Shown here in pieces: positions 61,971 through 64,000 of a stretch of 64,000 bases of DNA (position 1 is the first letter of the stretch; each line of letters opens with the position of its first letter). Under the pieces are notes generated by a model. That model saw nothing but the letters and a program-made list of their open reading frames with translations, had not been told where the DNA came from and made no database searches. The translations under genes were made by a program, and so were the position numbers. The stretch comes from Bradyrhizobium sp. U87765 SZCCT0048 (GTDB taxonomy: Bacteria > Pseudomonadota > Alphaproteobacteria > Rhizobiales > Xanthobacteraceae), in NCBI RefSeq assembly GCF_018131225.1, contig NZ_JAFCMM010000004.1, forward strand, positions 620,001 through 684,000, read 5' to 3'.

Positions 61971-64000
61971 ATGACGCGGGGACTTCGGATCAAGCTGCGC
62001 CTGCGGCGGTTTGCGCGGAAGCACCCGTGGATCGCCTTCGCCGCACGCTCCCTCACCATCTTCTCCGCGACCTTCGGCGGCGCCTATGGCTTCATCGCCG
62101 GCAGCCGCTCGGACAGCTACGATCCCCACGCCTTCGCCATCGGCGCCAGTTTCCTGTTCGCGCTTGCCTGCCTCGCGCTCGCCACGCTGAGCTTCCGCAT
62201 GCGCATGCTGCGACGGCAGATGCAGAAGATCGCCCAGCGCAACGAAGCGCTCGTCGATCGCAACTGGGAGCTGAAGGAAGCCGAGGAGCGCGCCCGCAGC
62301 CTGTTCGAATCGCAGAGCGACCTCATCGTGCTGCGCGATGCCGCCGGGCGCATTACTTTCGCCAACGATGCGTTCTGCGAACTGGCGCAAACATCGCGCG
62401 ACCAGCTGATCGGCTCGGTCTTCACCCTGCCGGTGATCGAGCAGGGCGATGCCGCGGTCGAGCCCGACGGCACCCGCATCCACGACCAGAAGATCACAAG
62501 CCCGCTGGGGCCGCGCTGGATCGCCTGGCGCGAAAGCCTCGTGCGCCTCGACGCCGGCCGGCCCGCGGAAATGCAAAGCGTCGGCCGCGACGTCACCGAC
62601 CGCACCGAGACGGAGCGGGCCCTCGGCGACGCGCGCGACCATGCCAATGCCGCCAACCGCGCCAAATCGCGCTTCCTGGCGATGGCATCGCACGAAATCC
62701 GCACGCCGCTCAACGGCATCATCGGCATGAGCGGGCTGCTGCTCGACACGCCGCTCAGCGCCGAACAGACGACCTATGCCCGCGCCGTGAAGACATCGGG
62801 CGAAGCGCTGCTGCTGCTGATCGACGAACTGCTCGACTTCTCCAAGATCGAGGCCGGCAAGATCGACCTCGAGCAGCGCCCGTTCGCGCTCACCGCACTG
62901 ATCGAGGAGATCACCGAGCTGCTGGCGCCGCGCGCGCAGGCGCGTGCGCTGGAAATCGCCGCCTATGTCGACGAGCGTCTGCCGGCCGAGGTGATCGGCG
63001 ACGCCGCGCGGCTGCGCCAGGTGCTGCTCAACCTCGCCGGCAATGCCATCAAGTTCACCACCACCGGCGGCGTCGCATTGATCGTCGAGCCCGGCATCTG
63101 GCCCAACGAAATCAGCTTCCTGGTGCGCGACACCGGCATCGGCATCGCTCCCGACGCCCAGGCGCGGATCTTCCGCGAGTTCGAACAGGCTGACGAACGC
63201 ATCGCCCGCGACTATGGCGGCACCGGCCTTGGCCTCAGCATCAGCGACCGCATTGTCAAGCGCATGGGCGGCCGCATCACCCTCGACAGCACGCCCGGCC
63301 ACGGCTCGACCTTCGAGGTCGCGGTGCCGCTGCTGGCCGCAACATCGGCGGCCGATATCGGCCCGGCCTTCACCGCGCCGGACCTGCAGGGCAGGGCGGT
63401 GATGCTGGTGGCGCCGCAGGCGATCGAGACCGCGCTGGTCGCCCGTCGCCTCGAGCGCTGGGGCGCGCAGACCTGCACCCTGACAGACCCGGTGGTCGCC
63501 GCCGCCCTGCTGCCCGAGCGGCCCTGGCACGCGCTGATCGCGAGCCACGATCTCGGCACGACTGAACTTGCGAAGCTCGGCGAAGCCGCACGCTTCCATG
63601 CCCTTCACCGCATCGTCATGGTGACGCCGGCCGCGCGGCGCGAACTCGAGGCGGCGCCGACGCCGAATTTCACCGGCTATCTCGTCAAACCGGTGCGGGC
63701 GGCGTCGCTGGCTGCGCGCCTGACCATGACACTGGCCTCCGATGCGCCGCGCCTCGGCCATGACGAGGGCCGCGAAGCGATCGAAACATTGCCGGCGGCA
63801 CCGCCGTCCGGACTGTCGATCCTCGTCGCCGAGGACAACGAGATCAACGCACTGTTGATGCGCTCGCTGCTGACGCGCCTCGGCCATCGCCCCGTGGTGA
63901 CGGTAACCGGCGCGCAAGCGGTGGAGTCGTGGCTCGCCGCCGCGACCGCGGGCACGCCCTACGATCTCGTGCTGATGGACGTGCAGATGCCGGTGATGGA
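61971..64000 (+). CDS. Hybrid sensor histidine kinase (3' end missing)
   Basis: Membrane-bound signalling kinase of at least 676 residues; the window ends inside the receiver domain. Two N-terminal membrane segments (about residues 20-44 and 57-77), then a PAS domain (SLFESQSDLIVLRDAAGRITFANDAFCELA), HisKA with phosphoacceptor His241 in MASHEIRTPLNGIIGMSGLLL, HATPase with NLAGNAIKFT, DTGIGI and GGTGLGLSI. A degenerate receiver-like region (about 460-580) without a clear phosphoacceptor Asp is followed by a true receiver: VAEDNEIN and Asp670 in LVLMDVQMPVMD. Signal unknown. Confidence 0.93.
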   Translation, partial: MTRGLRIKLRLRRFARKHPWIAFAARSLTIFSATFGGAYGFIAGSRSDSYDPHAFAIGASFLFALACLALATLSFRMRMLRRQMQKIAQRNEALVDRNWELKEAEERARSLFESQSDLIVLRDAAGRITFANDAFCELAQTSRDQLIGSVFTLPVIEQGDAAVEPDGTRIHDQKITSPLGPRWIAWRESLVRLDAGRPAEMQSVGRDVTDRTETERALGDARDHANAANRAKSRFLAMASHEIRTPLNGIIGMSGLLLDTPLSAEQTTYARAVKTSGEALLLLIDELLDFSKIEAGKIDLEQRPFALTALIEEITELLAPRAQARALEIAAYVDERLPAEVIGDAARLRQVLLNLAGNAIKFTTTGGVALIVEPGIWPNEISFLVRDTGIGIAPDAQARIFREFEQADERIARDYGGTGLGLSISDRIVKRMGGRITLDSTPGHGSTFEVAVPLLAATSAADIGPAFTAPDLQGRAVMLVAPQAIETALVARRLERWGAQTCTLTDPVVAAALLPERPWHALIASHDLGTTELAKLGEAARFHALHRIVMVTPAARRELEAAPTPNFTGYLVKPVRAASLAARLTMTLASDAPRLGHDEGREAIETLPAAPPSGLSILVAEDNEINALLMRSLLTRLGHRPVVTVTGAQAVESWLAAATAGTPYDLVLMDVQMPVM

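Noticed and set aside
61890..63917. A 675-codon open frame on the minus strand
   Set aside because: It is an antisense shadow of the hybrid kinase; its translation has no domain and a biased His/Arg/Gln composition, while the plus strand reads a full histidine kinase.

Overview
The window is a GC-rich chromosomal segment from an alphaproteobacterium, most likely order Hyphomicrobiales and the Bradyrhizobium/Rhodopseudomonas/Afipia branch. Support comes from the gene order small heat-shock protein - DUF1150 - ptsN - hpf - rpoN - lptB - lptA - lptC - RNase D-like, a BA14K-type protein, a PmtA-type methyltransferase, an NDUFA9-like NAD(P)-binding protein, and three RpoH-type promoters. There is no rRNA, phage, insertion sequence or CRISPR array. 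Most of the window is conserved housekeeping DNA. The genus is an inference; no database was searched.

Layout. 0-2.7 kb: end of a UgpC-type ABC ATPase, an overlapping AAA ATPase, hsp20 and DUF1150. 2.8-11.3 kb (minus strand): ptsN, hpf, rpoN, the LPS-transport genes lptB/A/C, an RNase D-like exonuclease and a DUF2029 membrane protein. 11.6-16.9 kb: tRNA-Leu(CAG), NDUFA9-like protein, uppP, a GST, queG and an alpha/beta hydrolase. 17.3-23 kb: translation block infC, rpmI, rplT, pheS, pheT, with infC starting at ATT. 23-29.9 kb: TSUP permease, exported metallo-beta-lactamase-fold protein, an accessory patch (AraC remnant plus two unknown genes) bounded by a 19-bp direct repeat, exported amine oxidase, a YiiX-like cysteine hydrolase and an EI24 protein. 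30-38.9 kb: nth, DUF2244, Ada/MGMT, XRE-cupin, GNAT, BA14K, AraC, gpmA, dapB, DUF1330, pyrF, FMN reductase, methyltransferase.

39-47.4 kb: heat-shock cluster dnaJ, dnaK, grpE, hrcA on the minus strand, interrupted by three plus-strand genes (an exported unknown, a Tat-exported nicotinamidase, an Ala/Ser-rich unknown). 47.7-54.1 kb: rph, rdgB, hemW, an LpoA-like lipoprotein, rsmI, yraN, gshB. 54.2-59.5 kb: PAS-like protein, glyoxalase, amidase with divergent LysR, comM.

59.6-61.0 kb holds the most notable item: an 84-residue peptide gene with a Thr/Ser- and Asp/Glu-rich tail, directly followed by an MvdC/MvdD-like ATP-grasp ligase. This is a compact two-gene candidate for a graspetide (omega-ester/amide peptide) RiPP system, with no exporter or protease beside it. 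The window ends inside a membrane-bound hybrid histidine kinase. Other points worth checking are a perfect 15-bp in-frame duplication in the XRE-cupin gene, degenerate 13-17 bp tandem repeats in three intergenic regions, a likely CTG start for queG, and matching RpoH promoters in front of hsp20, dnaK and grpE.
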